Shown here: positions 35,401 to 51,715 of the stretch, in pieces | How the letters are laid out: each line of letters begins with the position of its first letter | How positions within the stretch are numbered: position 1 is the stretch's first letter | NCBI RefSeq assembly: GCF_016863495.1 | Contig: NZ_BOOZ01000003.1 | Coordinates: 372,001-436,000, forward strand | Source: Micromonospora andamanensis | GTDB lineage: Bacteria > Actinomycetota > Actinomycetes > Mycobacteriales > Micromonosporaceae | DNA: 64,000 nucleotides | Direction: 5' to 3' | Notes under the pieces: model-generated | The model's database searches: none | The model's input: the letters and a program-made list of their open reading frames with translations, nothing else | What the model was told of the DNA's origin: nothing | Translations under genes and position numbers: made by a program

Positions 35401-35883
35401 GAGCCGCTGCCCGATCCGATCGCGGTCGGCTATATCTACATCCTGAAGCTCAACCACCTGGTCGACGACAAGATCCACGCTCGGTCGACCGGTCCGTACT
35501 CGATGATCACGCAGCAGCCGCTGGGTGGTAAGGCGCAGTTCGGTGGTCAGCGATTCGGTGAGATGGAGTGCTGGGCGATGCAGGCATACGGTGCCGCGTA
35601 CGCCCTGCAGGAGCTGCTGACGATCAAGTCCGACGATGTTCTCGGCCGGGTGAAGGTCTACGAGGCCATCGTCAAGGGCGAGAACATCCCGGAGCCGGGC
35701 ATCCCGGAGTCGTTCAAGGTGCTGCTCAAGGAGCTGCAGTCGCTGTGCCTCAACGTTGAGGTGCTGTCCAGCGACGGCGTGGCCCTGGAGATGCGCGAGA
35801 CCGACGACGAGGTGTTCCGGGCTGCGGAGGAACTGGGTATCGACCTTTCCCGGCGCGAGCCGAGCTCGGTCGAGGAAGTGTGA
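32452..35883 (+). CDS. rpoB: DNA-directed RNA polymerase subunit beta
   Basis: A 1143-residue catalytic subunit. The rifampicin-binding region (residues about 398 to 430) reads [17 protein letters not shown] and then [15 protein letters not shown]. The residues equivalent to E. coli Asp516, His526 and Ser531 are wild type, while Asn518 and Ser522 are Thr and Ala. Other landmarks are [37 protein letters not shown] and [18 protein letters not shown]. The start is TTG 32452, with GGAAGGA six bases upstream and [12 protein letters not shown], like other actinobacterial RpoB; 35 upstream in-frame codons are leader. A long hairpin separates it from rpoC. Confidence 0.98.
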   Translation: MAASRPAKTSRTSSAFAPRRVSFGRITEHLEVPNLLAIQNESFDWLVGNEAWQGRSADDPHARSGLAEILDEISPIEDFSGTMSLSFSAPRFDEVKASIEECKEKDLTYCAPLFVTAEFTNNTTGEIKSQTVFMGDFPMMTPKGTFIINGTERVVVSQLVRSPGVYFDKQPDKTSDRDLSSVKVIPSRGAWLEFDIDKRDTVGVRIDRKRRQAVTVLLKAIGWSAEQIREKFGWSELMMTTLEKDHIAGQDEALLDIYRKLRPGEPPTRENAQTLLDNLFFNPKRYDVAKVGRYKFNKKLELDVPITTGTLTEDDIVATVEYLCRLHAGEEGYEADDIDHFGNRRLRTVGELIQNQVRVGLSRMERVVRERMTTQDVEAITPQTLINIRPVVAAIREFFGTSQLSQFMDQTNPLAGLTHRRRLSALGPGGLSRERAGFEVRDVHPSHYGRMCPIETPEGPNIGLIGALSTFARVNPFGFIETPYRKVIDGRVTDQIDYLTADEEDRFVKAQANAPLRADGSFAEDRVLVRRKGGETEDVPPAAVDYMDVSPRQMTSVATAMIPFLEHDDANRALMGANMQRQAVPLVKAESPLVGTGMEYRAAVDAGDVVVAEVGGVVEDLCADYITVHQDDGHRRTYLLHKFRRSNAGSCVNQKPVVFEGDRVEAGQVIADGPCTDEGEMALGRNLLVAFMTWEGHNYEDAIILSQRLVQQDVLTSIHIEEHEVDARDTKLGPEEITRDIPNVSEEMLADLDERGIIRIGAEVVPGDILVGKVTPKGETELTPEERLLRAIFGEKAREVRDTSLKVPHGETGTVIGVRTFSREDGDELPPGVNELVRVYVAQKRKIQDGDKLAGRHGNKGVISKILPVEDMPFLEDGTPVDIVLNPLGVPSRMNIGQVLETHLGWVAKTGWQVEGDDAEWKRQLQGIGADSSEPDTNVATPVFDGAREEEISGLLASTLPNRDGRQLIGSSGKAQLFDGRSGEPLPDPIAVGYIYILKLNHLVDDKIHARSTGPYSMITQQPLGGKAQFGGQRFGEMECWAMQAYGAAYALQELLTIKSDDVLGRVKVYEAIVKGENIPEPGIPESFKVLLKELQSLCLNVEVLSSDGVALEMRETDDEVFRAAEELGIDLSRREPSSVEEV

Positions 35884-35889
35884 CGTTGG

Positions 35890-35961
35890 GGTTTCGGGGC
35901 GGGGTGACCCACTCCGGGCGGTCAGGTCTGATCCCTTCACGGGTCACTCCGCCCCGAAACC
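35890..35961 (+). promoter_or_regulatory. 21-bp stem-loop between rpoB and rpoC
   Basis: Bases 35890-35910 pair with 35941-35961 over 21 positions (one G-U), leaving a 30-nt loop that can fold further. It starts 7 bp after the rpoB stop. As RNA it would be a very stable double-stranded stem. It could be an RNase III processing site or an attenuator that adjusts beta to beta-prime output. Confidence 0.65.
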
Positions 35962-36011
35962 AAAACCCGGTGAGCTGCTGACACACCAAGCGACGTGTGA
36001 GGGATTTGAAC

Positions 36012-39899
<3,888 letters not shown>

Positions 39900-39914
39900 A
39901 CCGCGCGTTGACGT

Positions 39915-39948
39915 AGGAGGCCCCGGCGTACCCACGCCGGGGCCTCCT
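39915..39948 (+). terminator. Terminator after rpoC
   Basis: AGGAGGCCCCGGCGT (39915-39929) pairs perfectly with 39934-39948 across the loop ACCC, 15 bp after the rpoC stop. Confidence 0.8.
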
Positions 39949-40055
39949 CGTGTTCCGGACCGTCCCCGTGCGGCGAGGGGACGTTTCAGCACCGCCTACC
40001 GACGTCGTGCGGTGGGTACGGCGCGGACACCCGTCGACGGGGGCATCATGTGGTC

Positions 40056-40421
40056 ATGACGATCGCACCCGGATCGGCGCCCGCCGCGTCGGCACCGCGT
40101 CACCCACTCGACCCGGATCCGGTCCGGGCGACAAAGGCCCGGGCCGTCTTCGCCCTCGGTCTGATGGCGGCGCTGACCGGGTTGCTGATCGGTGGCGTGG
40201 TACCCGCCACGGTGGCCCTGTACCTGGCCCGGCAGGCGCGCCGGGAGGCGTACGCCTCGGCGGGTTTCCTGACCGGCGCGGCCTGGTTGCGTCGCGGCGA
40301 GCGGCTGGCCTGGACGGGCCTGGTGCTGGTCGCGGTAAGCGTGGTGGTGGTATTGGTGATCGGAGTGATCCGGCTCGCCGAGGCGCCGTACGGGCAGGAC
40401 TTCGCGCCCGACGTCGACTGA
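40056..40421 (+). CDS. Small two-helix membrane protein of unknown function
   Basis: A 121-residue protein. A polar Ala/Pro N-terminus (1 to 27) is followed by hydrophobic segments at about 31 to 53 (FALGLMAALTGLLIGGVVPA) and 86 to 106 (GLVLVAVSVVVVLVIGVIRL), then an acidic end. I recognise no family. ATG 40056 is chosen over GTG 40050, which would only add two residues. It lies alone between the rpoC terminator and another membrane gene. Confidence 0.65.
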   Translation: MTIAPGSAPAASAPRHPLDPDPVRATKARAVFALGLMAALTGLLIGGVVPATVALYLARQARREAYASAGFLTGAAWLRRGERLAWTGLVLVAVSVVVVLVIGVIRLAEAPYGQDFAPDVD

Positions 40422-40533
40422 GCCGGCGCTAACGGCACGTCCTCGCGCCCGGCACCGAGGGGCTGACTGGCGACGGTAGCCTGACCGGTGTCCGTCGCGC
40501 GGTGCGTGGACGCTGCCCGACGAGGAGGATCCC

Positions 40534-41346
40534 GTGACGGAACCGGCGCGCCCCGAGGGCGGCGAAGCCGCTCAGCCCATCGCCGGGCGCCCCGATGCCG
40601 ACCTGACGGGATGGGCCCGGCCCGGACCCGAACCGGCCGAACCGGGGCAGGCGGTCCCGCCGACCTCCCCGCCAGCACCGGACGCGACGCCCGCTCAACC
40701 ACCATCCGTACCACAGGCAGTCGGGCCGCCGCCGGTGGTGCCAGCCGCCGGTCCGGCTTTCGGGCCGCCGCCTGGCTCCCCGGCTTTCGGGCCGCCGCCT
40801 GGCTCGGCACCGCCCGCCCCCGCGTCCTTCGGGCCGCCGCCCGCCGGCCCGCCAGCCTTCGGACCGCCGCCCGGACCGTCGGCTCCGGCCTGGCCCGCCG
40901 GTGGCCCGGGCTGGCGGCAGCCGCCACCACCACCGCCGCAGGACCGTCCCCGGCCGCCGAAGCGGGTCGAGCCGGTGCCGGGTACGCCATTCGCGGTGGT
41001 GCACCTCGACGTGCCTCCGGTCGCCTCGGGCCTGGCGGTCGGTTCGCTGGTGGCCGGCATCACCTCGATCCTGGTCTCGATCCTGGTCATCTGCTTCGGG
41101 GCCATCGGGGGAGGGGCGAACGGGGCCTGGGCCGCGGGTGCCTTCGCCGCGCTCGGTGGCCTCACCGGCGCGGGTGCCGTGGTGGCCGGCCTGCTCGGCC
41201 TGCGGCAGATCCGGCGCCCGGCGCCACCGCCGGCGGTCCGGTTCACCGGTCGTGGCCTGGCCATCGCGGGAATCAGTTGTGGCGGGGCCGGGCTGCTGCT
41301 CTGCCTGGTGGGCGTGGGGCTGGCGTTGTTGCTGGTGCTCGCCTAG
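40534..41346 (+). CDS. Proline-rich membrane protein with FGPPPG repeats (DUF4190-like C-terminus)
   Basis: A 270-residue protein. Residues 1 to 145 are rich in Pro, Ala and Gly, with four FGPPP units between about 75 and 115 (AFGPPPGS, AFGPPPGS, SFGPPPAG, AFGPPPGP), and are probably a disordered cytoplasmic arm. The C-terminal half has three hydrophobic segments separated by short loops (GLRQIRRP...GRGLAIAGI), resembling the DUF4190 membrane module of actinobacteria. Its function is unknown. GTG 40534 has GAGGAGG six bases upstream. Confidence 0.7.
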   Translation: MTEPARPEGGEAAQPIAGRPDADLTGWARPGPEPAEPGQAVPPTSPPAPDATPAQPPSVPQAVGPPPVVPAAGPAFGPPPGSPAFGPPPGSAPPAPASFGPPPAGPPAFGPPPGPSAPAWPAGGPGWRQPPPPPPQDRPRPPKRVEPVPGTPFAVVHLDVPPVASGLAVGSLVAGITSILVSILVICFGAIGGGANGAWAAGAFAALGGLTGAGAVVAGLLGLRQIRRPAPPPAVRFTGRGLAIAGISCGGAGLLLCLVGVGLALLLVLA

Positions 41347-41497
41347 GCCGGCCCGGCCGGGGCGGCGACCAGGCTGGGGGCTCACGGGCCGGTTTCCGGT
41401 GGAGCCGGTACACTTGTATCCGTAGGTGCCCATCACGGGCGGGCAGTGCGACAGAGGCCGGCCGGCACGCGGTGCGACGTTCGGTAGGTCTTCCGTT

Positions 41498-41526
41498 TTG
41501 ACCTGCACGGCTGTGGTAGGTACTCT
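41498..41526 (+). promoter_or_regulatory. str operon promoter (rpsL)
   Basis: TTGACC (41498-41503) and TACTCT (41521-41526) are separated by 17 bp. A transcript starting near 41533 would have a leader of about 295 nt. The bases just downstream, GCCCGGGCCAGCCCGGGC (41536-41553), form a short hairpin. A second TACACT at 41409-41414 lacks a good -35. No gene is seen in 41347-41827. Confidence 0.7.
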
Positions 41527-41694
41527 TTCCCCTTGTGCCCGGGCCAGCCCGGGCAACTCGTGCGTGCGCTGGAGCCGGTGATCCGTTATCCGGTCGGCGT
41601 CACGACTGAGCCAGAGGATCCGGCCTGCGGCCTCCGTGTGCCGGTGACAAACCCCGGGTCTGCGCGCAAGCGCCGGACGGGAACCGTGAGCTGG

Positions 41695-41714
41695 GCGACA
41701 CGCCCGACCGCGGG
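41695..41714 (+). promoter_or_regulatory. 20-nt leader motif shared with the S10 operon (str copy)
   Basis: GCGACACGCCCGACCGCGGG occurs here, 113 bp before rpsL, and again without any change at 46513-46532 before rpsJ. Neither copy is inside a gene. An exact 20-mer in two ribosomal-protein leaders suggests a common regulatory element. Confidence 0.6.
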
Positions 41715-41827
41715 TGCCGGGATCACCGCGAGGTGGCCCTGGTCGGAATGTAGGAGAGCCGATCACGAGATCGGCTACGGCAGACGGCGCGGCCGCGACA
41801 GGCGGCCGAAGGGAGCGGAGAAACCCG

Positions 41828-42202
<375 letters not shown>

Positions 42203-42203
42203 C

Positions 42204-42674
42204 ATGCCGCGTAAGGGACCTGCTCCGCGGCGACCGCTGGTCGCTGACCCGGTGTACAACTCGCCGCTGGTCACGCAGCTGGTGAACAAGATTCTGCTGC
42301 GCGGCAAGCGTCAGCTCGCCGAACGCGTCGTCTACGCCGCCCTGGAGGGCTGCCGGGAGAAGTCCGGTACCGACCCGGTCGTCACCCTCAAGCGCGCCAT
42401 GGACAACGTCAAGCCGACCCTCGAGGTACGCAGCCGCCGCGTCGGTGGCGCGACCTACCAGGTTCCGGTCGAGGTCCGGCCGGCCCGGGCCACCACGCTC
42501 GGCCTGCGCTGGTTGGTCACCTACGCCCGCGCCCGGCGTGAGAAGACCATGATCGAGCGGCTGATGAACGAGCTGCTGGACGCGAGCAACGGCCTCGGTG
42601 CCGCCGTCAAGCGGCGCGAGGACACGCACAAGATGGCCGAGTCCAACAAGGCCTTCGCGCACTACCGCTGGTAA
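42204..42674 (+). CDS. rpsG: 30S ribosomal protein S7
   Basis: A 156-residue primary binding protein of the 3' major domain of 16S rRNA, which assembles the head of the 30S subunit. It starts [20 protein letters not shown] and contains [21 protein letters not shown], the signature segment. In E. coli S7 represses the str operon from the rpsL-rpsG spacer, but here that spacer is 1 bp, so any feedback must act elsewhere. Confidence 0.98.
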   Translation: MPRKGPAPRRPLVADPVYNSPLVTQLVNKILLRGKRQLAERVVYAALEGCREKSGTDPVVTLKRAMDNVKPTLEVRSRRVGGATYQVPVEVRPARATTLGLRWLVTYARARREKTMIERLMNELLDASNGLGAAVKRREDTHKMAESNKAFAHYRW

Positions 42675-42748
42675 CACCCTGGTCCCGGCGCCATCCGGTG
42701 CCGGGACCGCCACCAGTTGTGTCGAGACGACGATAAGTAGGGATTGAA

Positions 42749-44845
<2,097 letters not shown>

Positions 44846-44875
44846 CGCTCACCTGACGTGATCGGATGATCCGAC

Positions 44876-44910
44876 GGTGGTCGCGGGAGCAATTCCGGAC
44901 CGCGACCACC
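44876..44910 (+). terminator. Hairpin between fusA and tuf
   Basis: GGTGGTCGCGG (44876-44886) pairs with CCGCGACCACC (44900-44910) around 13 nt. It lies 31 bp after fusA in a 222-bp spacer that probably also carries a separate tuf promoter. It may attenuate or stabilise rather than fully terminate. Confidence 0.55.
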
Positions 44911-45067
44911 TCGGTCGGATTGTGTGAATTCCGGGCCTGTAGGCTTCATCGCCGCAGAACCCACAAAAGCTCTCCGGCCGTCAGGCCGGAAAGGCTGTCG
45001 ACAGAGTCCTAAGCGCCGACCTGGCGCGCCGGGGCGAACGAACCAAGAAGTCCACAGGAGGACACCA

Positions 45068-46261
45068 GTGGCGAAGGCGAAGTTCGAGCGGACTAAGCCG
45101 CACGTCAACATCGGCACCATTGGTCACATCGACCACGGTAAGACGACGCTGACGGCGGCCATCACCAAGGTCCTGCACGACCAGTACCCGGACCTGAACC
45201 CGTACACGCCGTTCGACGAGATCGACAAGGCGCCCGAGGAGAAGGCCCGCGGCATCACGATCTCGATCGCACACGTCGAGTACCAGACCGAGGCGCGGCA
45301 CTACGCGCACGTCGACTGCCCCGGTCACGCCGACTACATCAAGAACATGATCACCGGTGCCGCCCAGATGGACGGCGCGATCCTGGTGGTCGCGGCGACC
45401 GACGGCCCGATGCCGCAGACCCGCGAGCACGTGCTGCTGGCCCGCCAGGTCGGCGTGCCGTACATCGTCGTGGCGCTGAACAAGAGCGACATGGTCGACG
45501 ACGAGGAGCTCCTGGAGCTCGTCGAGCTCGAGGTCCGTGAGCTGCTCTCGGCCCAGGAGTACCCGGGCGACGACCTGCCGGTCGTGCGCGTCTCGGCGCT
45601 CAAGGCCCTTGAGGGTGACCCGGAGTGGACCGGCCGCCTCCTGGAGCTGATGAACGCGGTCGACACCGCGATCCCGCAGCCGGAGCGTGAGACCGAGAAG
45701 CCGTTCCTGATGCCGATCGAGGACGTCTTCACGATCACCGGTCGTGGCACCGTCGTCACCGGTCGCGCCGAGCGTGGCGTGCTCAAGCCGAACGAGGAGG
45801 TGGAGATCGTCGGTATCCGCGAGAAGTCGCAGAAGACGGTCTGCACCGGCATCGAGATGTTCCGCAAGCTGCTCGACGAGGCCCGCGCGGGTGAGAACGT
45901 CGGTCTGCTGCTGCGGGGCATCAAGCGCGAGGACGTCGAGCGCGGCATGGTGGTCGTCAAGCCGGGCACCAGCACTCCGCACACCGAGTTCGAGGCGACG
46001 GTCTACATCCTCTCCAAGGAGGAGGGCGGCCGGCACACCCCGTTCTTCCAGAACTACCGTCCGCAGTTCTACTTCCGGACCACGGACGTCACCGGTGTCG
46101 TCACCCTCCCCGAGGGCACCGAGATGGTCATGCCTGGCGACAACACCACGATGACCGTGAAGCTGATCCAGCCCATCGCGATGGAGGACAACCTCAAGTT
46201 CGCGATCCGGGAGGGTGGCCGTACGGTCGGCGCTGGTCGCGTCACCAAGATCATCAAGTGA
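45068..46261 (+). CDS. tuf: Elongation factor Tu
   Basis: A 397-residue GTPase that delivers aminoacyl-tRNA. The GTP motifs are [39 protein letters not shown] and NKSD. It starts GTG 45068 ([19 protein letters not shown]) with ACAGGAGG upstream. The preceding spacer includes GGCCGTCAGGCCGG, a short inverted repeat near 44975, consistent with an independent leader. Confidence 0.98.
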   Translation: MAKAKFERTKPHVNIGTIGHIDHGKTTLTAAITKVLHDQYPDLNPYTPFDEIDKAPEEKARGITISIAHVEYQTEARHYAHVDCPGHADYIKNMITGAAQMDGAILVVAATDGPMPQTREHVLLARQVGVPYIVVALNKSDMVDDEELLELVELEVRELLSAQEYPGDDLPVVRVSALKALEGDPEWTGRLLELMNAVDTAIPQPERETEKPFLMPIEDVFTITGRGTVVTGRAERGVLKPNEEVEIVGIREKSQKTVCTGIEMFRKLLDEARAGENVGLLLRGIKREDVERGMVVVKPGTSTPHTEFEATVYILSKEEGGRHTPFFQNYRPQFYFRTTDVTGVVTLPEGTEMVMPGDNTTMTVKLIQPIAMEDNLKFAIREGGRTVGAGRVTKIIK

Positions 46262-46277
46262 GCTGGGTAACCCCGAT

Positions 46278-46306
46278 TAGACCCGCCGCCGGTCGTGCGG
46301 CATACT
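46278..46306 (+). promoter_or_regulatory. Putative S10 operon promoter and leader
   Basis: TAGACC (46278-46283) and CATACT (46301-46306) are separated by 17 bp, just downstream of tuf. The 300-nt leader that would follow (to 46610) has no gene but several GC-rich inverted repeats and the conserved 20-nt motif at 46513. Confidence 0.5.
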
Positions 46307-46512
46307 AGTCAGGTTGCGTAACGACAGTTCGCCGCCCGTGTTCGGCTTCCGCTGAACCTCCGGGTAGGCAGAGCAGTCGGGCGTGGGGTGGTTGGCGGCC
46401 CGTCCGTCAACCACCCTCGCGCGGCGTTCAGGTCGCCACAGTGCGATCGGCGCCTGGACCCACCGCGGTCAGGATCGCTCCGGTAGCCCGGGGCGGAGCC
46501 TGGCCCCAGGGC

Positions 46513-46532
46513 GCGACACGCCCGACCGCGGG
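46513..46532 (+). promoter_or_regulatory. 20-nt leader motif shared with the str operon (S10 copy)
   Basis: GCGACACGCCCGACCGCGGG is identical to 41695-41714. Here it ends 78 bp before the rpsJ ATG. CCGCGGTC at about 46463-46470 upstream could pair with its GACCGCGG part, but that partner is not preserved in the rpsL leader. Confidence 0.6.
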
Positions 46533-46610
46533 GGTGGGCGAAGAGGGTCTGTGCCAGCCGGTACAGGCACCCGCAACACAGCGGCATCGAGAGAAGGAAC
46601 AGAAGCCACC

Positions 46611-46919
46611 ATGGCGGGACAGAAGATCCGCATCCGGCTCAAGGCCTATGACCACGAGGTCGTCGACTCCTCGGCTCGGAAGATCGTCGAGACGGTGACG
46701 CGTACCGGGGCGCAGGTCGCGGGCCCGGTGCCGCTGCCCACGGAGATCAACCGTTTCTGCGTCATCCGCTCGCCGCACAAGTACAAGGACTCGCGCGAGC
46801 ACTTCGAGATGCGTACGCACAAGCGACTGATCGACATCATCGACCCGACCCCGAAGACGGTCGACTCGCTCATGCGCCTCGACCTGCCGGCTGGCGTCGA
46901 CATCGAGATCAAGCTGTAG
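46611..46919 (+). CDS. rpsJ: 30S ribosomal protein S10
   Basis: A 102-residue head protein of the 30S subunit that also binds NusB (as NusE) in antitermination. [19 protein letters not shown] and the loop [19 protein letters not shown] are diagnostic. Start ATG 46611 has GAGAAGGAAC upstream. It heads the S10 operon, which continues without a real gap to rpsQ. Confidence 0.98.
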
Positions 46920-46930
46920 GGACCGGACAC

Positions 46931-47596
46931 ATGGACAGGCAAGTTAAGGGGATCCTGGGCGCGAAGCTCGGCATGACCCAGGTCTGGGACAACAACCGCG
47001 TTGTCCCGGTGACCGTGGTTCAGGCCGGCCCCTGCGTCATCACCCAGGTTCGTGACGCCGACAAGGACGGTTACTCCGCGGTCCAGCTGGCGTACGGGAC
47101 GATCGACCCGCGTAAGGCCAAGAAGCCGCTGCGCGGGCACTACGCCAAGGCTGACGTGGCGCCGCGCCGGCACATCGTCGAGCTGCGCACCAACGACGCC
47201 GCGGACTACTCGCTCGGCCAGGAGGTCACGGTCGAGGAGTTCCCGGCCGGTGTCTCGATCGACGTGACCGGCAAGACCAAGGGCAAGGGCTACGCCGGCC
47301 CGATGAAGCGGCACGGCTTCCACGGTCTGCGCGCCAGCCACGGTGTCGAGCGCAAGCACCGCTCGCCCGGCTCCATCGGCGCCTGCGCCACCCCGGGTCG
47401 TGTCTTCAAGGGCACCCGGATGGCCGGCCGCATGGGTGGCGTGCGCTACACCGTGCAGAACCTGACCGTCCAGGCGGTCGACACCGAGAACAATCTCCTG
47501 CTCGTCCGTGGCGCCATTCCCGGCCCCAAGGGCGCGCTGGTCCTGGTCCGCACCGCGGCCAAGGCCAAGGCGAAGAAGGGCGGTGTGGGCAAGTGA
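46931..47596 (+). CDS. rplC: 50S ribosomal protein L3
   Basis: A 221-residue early-assembly protein whose extended loop reaches the peptidyl-transferase centre. It opens [20 protein letters not shown] and has the conserved [21 protein letters not shown] and [22 protein letters not shown]. It lies 11 bp after rpsJ. The stop overlaps the rplD GTG by 4 bp. Confidence 0.98.
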   Translation: MDRQVKGILGAKLGMTQVWDNNRVVPVTVVQAGPCVITQVRDADKDGYSAVQLAYGTIDPRKAKKPLRGHYAKADVAPRRHIVELRTNDAADYSLGQEVTVEEFPAGVSIDVTGKTKGKGYAGPMKRHGFHGLRASHGVERKHRSPGSIGACATPGRVFKGTRMAGRMGGVRYTVQNLTVQAVDTENNLLLVRGAIPGPKGALVLVRTAAKAKAKKGGVGK

Positions 47597-48243
47597 CCAC
47601 CGTTGACGTCCTCAACTCAGAGGGCACCAAGACCGGCTCGGTCGAGCTGCCCGCCGACATCTTCGACGCGCAGGCCAACATCGCGCTGATGCACCAGGTC
47701 GTCGTGGCGCAGCTCGCTGCCGCCCGGCAGGGCACCCACAAGACCAAGACCCGGGGCGAGGTTGCTGGCGGCGGCAAGAAGCCGTACAAGCAGAAGGGCA
47801 CCGGTCGGGCCCGGCAGGGCTCGATCCGCGCGCCGCAGTTCGCCGGCGGCGGCGTGGTCCACGGCCCGGTGCCGCGGGACTACAGCCAGCGCACCCCGAA
47901 GAAGATGAAGGCCGCCGCGCTGCGTGGCGCCCTGTCGGACCGGGCGCGCGCCGGGCAGGTGCACGTCGTCGAGGCGTTCGTCTCGGGCGAGAAGCCGTCG
48001 ACCAAGGCCGCGCTGACCGCGCTCGCCAAGCTGACCACCGCCCGTCGGGTGCTGGTCGTGCTGAGCAGCACCGACGAGCTGAACTGGGTGTCGCTGCGCA
48101 ACGAGCCGCGGGTGCACCTGATCGAGGCTGGCCAGCTCAACACGTACGACGTGCTGGTGGCCGACGATGTGGTCTTCACCAAGGAGGCCCTGGACGAGTT
48201 CCTGGGCGTGCCGGCCGAGACCACCGAGGAGGGTGGCAAGTGA
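47593..48243 (+). CDS. rplD: 50S ribosomal protein L4
   Basis: A 216-residue protein whose basic loop ([18 protein letters not shown], residues about 57 to 74) lines the exit tunnel next to L22. Mutations there give macrolide resistance; none of the usual residues looks altered. In E. coli L4 represses the S10 operon. GTG start and GTGA overlaps with both neighbours. Confidence 0.97.
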   Translation: MTTVDVLNSEGTKTGSVELPADIFDAQANIALMHQVVVAQLAAARQGTHKTKTRGEVAGGGKKPYKQKGTGRARQGSIRAPQFAGGGVVHGPVPRDYSQRTPKKMKAAALRGALSDRARAGQVHVVEAFVSGEKPSTKAALTALAKLTTARRVLVVLSSTDELNWVSLRNEPRVHLIEAGQLNTYDVLVADDVVFTKEALDEFLGVPAETTEEGGK

Positions 48244-48542
48244 GCACGATCGCCGATCCGCGCGACATCATCGTCGCGCCGGTCGTCTCGGAGAAGAGCT
48301 ACAGCGAGCTGAACCGCAACTGGTACACCTTCCTGGTGCACCCGGACGCGAACAAGACGGCGATCAAGATCGCTATCGAGCAGATCTTCAACGTCCGTGT
48401 CCTGACGGTCAACACGCTCAACCGCGAGGGCAAGCGCAAGCGGACCCGTACCGGGTTCGGCAAGCGCAAGGACACCAAGCGGGCGATGGTGAAGCTGGCT
48501 GAGGGCGACCGCATCGAGGCCTTCGGCGGCCCGGTCAGCTGA
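48240..48542 (+). CDS. rplW: 50S ribosomal protein L23
   Basis: A 100-residue tunnel-exit protein, the docking site for trigger factor and the signal recognition particle. It has [16 protein letters not shown] and [16 protein letters not shown]. The GTG start overlaps the rplD stop. A 12-bp gap follows to rplB. Confidence 0.97.
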   Translation: MSTIADPRDIIVAPVVSEKSYSELNRNWYTFLVHPDANKTAIKIAIEQIFNVRVLTVNTLNREGKRKRTRTGFGKRKDTKRAMVKLAEGDRIEAFGGPVS

Positions 48543-48554
48543 GGGGTGTAGACA

Positions 48555-49394
48555 ATGGCTATTCGTAAGTACAAGCCGACGACGCCGGGCCGGCGTGGCT
48601 CAAGCGTCGCCGACTTCGCCGAGATCACCCGGTCGACGCCCGAGAAGTCGCTGCTGGCTCCGCTGCCCAAGAAGGGCGGCCGGAACGTGCACGGCCGGAT
48701 CACCGCCCGGCACCAGGGTGGCGGCCACAAGCGTCAGTACCGGATCATCGACTTCAAGCGGGTCGACAAGGACGGCGTGCCGGCCAAGGTCGCGCACATC
48801 GAGTACGACCCGAACCGCACCGCGCGGATCGCGCTGCTGCACTACGCCGACGGCGAGAAGCGTTACATCATCGCGCCGAAGGACCTGAAGCAGGGCGACA
48901 CGGTCGAGTCCGGTCCGAGCGCCGACATCAAGCCGGGCAACAACCTGCCGCTGCGCAACATCCCGGTCGGTACCACCATCCACAACGTGGAGCTGCGTCC
49001 GGGCGGCGGCGCCAAGCTGGCCCGCTCGGCCGGCGTCGGCATCCAGCTGCTCGGCCGCGAGGGCGCGTACGCGACCCTGCGCATGCCGTCCGGCGAGATC
49101 CGGCGGGTGGACGTGCGCTGCCGCGCCAGCATCGGTGAGATCGGCAACGCCGACCAGTCAAACATCAACTGGGGCAAGGCCGGCCGGATGCGCTGGAAGG
49201 GCAAGCGCCCGACCGTGCGTGGTGTCGCCATGAACCCGGTCGACCACCCGCACGGTGGTGGTGAGGGCAAGACCTCAGGTGGTCGCCACCCGGTCAACCC
49301 GCAGGGTAAGCCCGAGGGCCGCACCCGTCGTAAGGGCCAGCCGAGTGACCGGCTGATCGTCCGCCGTCGCTACGCCACGCGTAAGCGCGGCTGA
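48555..49394 (+). CDS. rplB: 50S ribosomal protein L2
   Basis: A 279-residue protein needed for subunit association and peptidyl-transferase assembly. The conserved C-terminal segment [24 protein letters not shown] includes the His associated with peptide-bond formation. The N-terminal [16 protein letters not shown] and the OB/SH3 core ([21 protein letters not shown]) are standard. ATG 48555, close behind rplW. Confidence 0.98.
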   Translation: MAIRKYKPTTPGRRGSSVADFAEITRSTPEKSLLAPLPKKGGRNVHGRITARHQGGGHKRQYRIIDFKRVDKDGVPAKVAHIEYDPNRTARIALLHYADGEKRYIIAPKDLKQGDTVESGPSADIKPGNNLPLRNIPVGTTIHNVELRPGGGAKLARSAGVGIQLLGREGAYATLRMPSGEIRRVDVRCRASIGEIGNADQSNINWGKAGRMRWKGKRPTVRGVAMNPVDHPHGGGEGKTSGGRHPVNPQGKPEGRTRRKGQPSDRLIVRRRYATRKRG

Positions 49395-49406
49395 GGGAGA
49401 TAAGAC

Positions 49407-49688
49407 ATGCCTCGCAGCCTGAAGAAGGGCCCGTTCATCGACGACCACCTGCTCAAGAAGGTGGAGACGCAGAACGAGAAGGGCTCGAAGAACGTCATCA
49501 AGACCTGGTCGCGGCGCTCGACGATCATCCCGGAGATGCTGGGGCACACGATCGCCGTGCACGACGGACGCAAGCACGTCCCGGTGTTCGTGACCGAGGC
49601 GATGGTCGGGCACAAGCTCGGCGAGTTCGCGCTGACCCGCACGTTCAAGGGTCACGAGAAGGACGACCGGAAGAGCCGCCGGCGCTGA
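49407..49688 (+). CDS. rpsS: 30S ribosomal protein S19
   Basis: A 93-residue head protein contacting S13 and the A-site finger. [20 protein letters not shown] and [20 protein letters not shown] are diagnostic. It follows rplB by 12 bp, with GAGGGAGA as ribosome-binding site. Confidence 0.98.
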   Translation: MPRSLKKGPFIDDHLLKKVETQNEKGSKNVIKTWSRRSTIIPEMLGHTIAVHDGRKHVPVFVTEAMVGHKLGEFALTRTFKGHEKDDRKSRRR

Positions 49689-49728
49689 CGCCGCGGGCAT
49701 ACGGATAGAGGATCAAGGGGTTACAGCG

Positions 49729-50184
49729 ATGCCAGGAAAGGGCGACGCTCCGGTGCTTCCGGGCGCGCGGGCGGTTGCGCGGCACGTGCGCATCTCGCCG
49801 ATGAAGGCGCGCCGGGTGGTCAACCTCGTCCGCGGCCTGCCCGCGAAGGAGGCGCTCACGGTGCTGCAGTTCGCGCCGCAGGCCGCGAGCGAGCAGGTGT
49901 ACAAGGTGCTCGCGAGCGCGATCGCCAACGCGGAGAACAACGAGCGGCTGGACCCCGACGCGTTGCTCGTCAGCGAGGCGTTCGTGGACGAGGGCCCGAC
50001 GATGAAGCGGTTCCAGCCACGGGCGCAGGGCCGGGCGTACCGGATCCGTAAGCGCACCTGCCACATCACCGTGGCGGTCGAGGCGGTCGCGCCGGCCGCG
50101 CCGAGGAAGTCGGCGAACAAGGCGGCTCCGGCGAAGCAGACCGCGCCGGCCGAGACGCAGAGCAACACGGAGGGCGCCGAGTAA
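49729..50184 (+). CDS. rplV: 50S ribosomal protein L22
   Basis: A 151-residue tunnel protein. The core ends near residue 120 with the beta-hairpin [24 protein letters not shown], which narrows the exit tunnel opposite L4. A tail rich in Ala, Lys and Pro (about 30 residues) follows, longer than the 110-residue E. coli protein but usual in actinobacteria. The TAA stop overlaps the rpsC ATG. Confidence 0.97.
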   Translation: MPGKGDAPVLPGARAVARHVRISPMKARRVVNLVRGLPAKEALTVLQFAPQAASEQVYKVLASAIANAENNERLDPDALLVSEAFVDEGPTMKRFQPRAQGRAYRIRKRTCHITVAVEAVAPAAPRKSANKAAPAKQTAPAETQSNTEGAE

Positions 50185-51050
50185 TGGGTCAGAAGGTTCA
50201 CCCGCACGGGTTCCGGCTCGGCATCTCGACCGACTGGAAGTCCCGCTGGTTCGCGGACAAGCTCTACAAGGACTACATCGGCGAGGATGTCAAGATCCGC
50301 CGGATGATGTCCAAGGGGCTGGAGCGCGCCGGCATTTCCAAGGTTGACATCGAGCGCACCCGCGACCGGGTCCGCGTCGACATCCACACCGCCCGGCCGG
50401 GCATCGTCATCGGCCGTAAGGGCGCGGAGGCCGACCGGATCCGCGGCGAGCTGGAGAAGCTCACCGGCAAGCAGGTGCAGCTGAACATCATCGAGGTGAA
50501 GAACCCCGAGTCGGACGCGCAGCTGGTCGCCCAGGGCGTTGCCGAGCAGCTCTCCAGCCGGGTCAGCTTCCGCCGCGCGATGCGTAAGGCGATGCAGTCG
50601 GCGATGAAGAACCCGATGTGCAAGGGCATCCGGGTGCAGGTCTCGGGTCGCCTCGGCGGCGCCGAGATGAGCCGCACGGAGTTCTACCGCGAGGGTCGGG
50701 TTCCGCTGCACACGCTGCGGGCCAACATCGAGTACGGCTTCTTCGAGGCCCGTACCACCTTCGGCCGCATCGGCGTGAAGGTGTGGATCTACAAGGGTGA
50801 CGCGGTGCCGGGTCGGGAGACGCCGACCGAGGCGCCGTCGCGCCCGCGCCGGGAGCGCGGTGACCGGCCTGAGCGGCCGCGCCGTGGTCGGTCGGGTTCG
50901 TCCGGCACGACCTCCGGTGGCACCGAGGCCGGCCGGGCTGCCGCGACGACCGTCGCGCAGCAGGCCGAGACGCCGAGTGGCGAGCCGGTCGACAGCGCCG
51001 CTGTCGCGGCGGCCGCCTCGGCTCCGGCAGAAACGCAGCAGGAGGGCTGA
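50184..51050 (+). CDS. rpsC: 30S ribosomal protein S3 with C-terminal extension
   Basis: A 288-residue protein of the mRNA entry site and helicase. The KH domain motif [15 protein letters not shown] and the C-domain [16 protein letters not shown] signature ([19 protein letters not shown]) are intact up to residue about 210. The last 75 residues are an Arg/Pro then Ala-rich extension. ATG 50184 overlaps the rplV stop. Confidence 0.98.
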   Translation: MGQKVHPHGFRLGISTDWKSRWFADKLYKDYIGEDVKIRRMMSKGLERAGISKVDIERTRDRVRVDIHTARPGIVIGRKGAEADRIRGELEKLTGKQVQLNIIEVKNPESDAQLVAQGVAEQLSSRVSFRRAMRKAMQSAMKNPMCKGIRVQVSGRLGGAEMSRTEFYREGRVPLHTLRANIEYGFFEARTTFGRIGVKVWIYKGDAVPGRETPTEAPSRPRRERGDRPERPRRGRSGSSGTTSGGTEAGRAAATTVAQQAETPSGEPVDSAAVAAAASAPAETQQEG

Positions 51051-51053
51051 CAG

Positions 51054-51479
51054 ATGCTGATGCCGCGCAAGCCCCCGAAGGGCTTCCGCAAGCCGCACCA
51101 CCCGGACCGCAGCGGCGCGTCCAAGGGCGGCAACCGGGTGGTGTTCGGCGAGTTCGGGATCCAGGCTCTGGAACCGGCGTACGTGACCAACCGGCAGATC
51201 GAGTCGGCGCGTATCGCGATGACCCGCCACATCAAGCGTGGCGGCAAGGTCTGGATCACCATCTTCCCGGACCAGGCCCTCACCAAGAAGCCGGCGGAAA
51301 CCCGGATGGGTTCCGGTAAGGGCTCGCCCGAGTGGTGGGTCGCGAATGTCAAGCCCGGGCGGGTTCTCTTCGAGATGTCCTTCCCGAACGAGCAGATCGC
51401 GCGAGAGGCGATGCGTCGCGCGATCCACAAGCTCCCGATGAAGTGCCGCATTGTTACGCGCGAAGTGGGTGAATCCTGA
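51054..51479 (+). CDS. rplP: 50S ribosomal protein L16
   Basis: A 141-residue protein near the A-site that positions tRNA. It starts [16 protein letters not shown], slightly longer than the usual MLIPRRVKHRKQHH, then [20 protein letters not shown] and [21 protein letters not shown], which are nearly invariant. The stop overlaps the rpmC ATG (TGATG). Confidence 0.98.
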
Positions 51480-51715
51480 TGGCAGCGGGCGTTAAGGCCT
51501 CCGAGCTGCGTGAGCTCTCCGAGGAGGAGCTGGTCACGAAGCTGCGCGAGGCCAAGGCGGAGCTGTTCAACCTCCGCGTGCAGGCCGCAACCGGGCAGCT
51601 GGACAACAACCGGCGGCTGCAGGTCATCCGTCGGGAGATCGCCCGGATCTACACGATCATGCGTGAGCGTGAGCTGGGGCTCTCGGCCGCGCCGACTGAG
51701 GTGACTGCTTCATGA
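51479..51715 (+). CDS. rpmC: 50S ribosomal protein L29
   Basis: A 78-residue helical protein at the tunnel exit beside L23. [33 protein letters not shown] and [14 protein letters not shown] are typical. A short tail extends past the usual end. The stop overlaps the rpsQ ATG by 4 bp. Confidence 0.97.
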   Translation: MAAGVKASELRELSEEELVTKLREAKAELFNLRVQAATGQLDNNRRLQVIRREIARIYTIMRERELGLSAAPTEVTAS

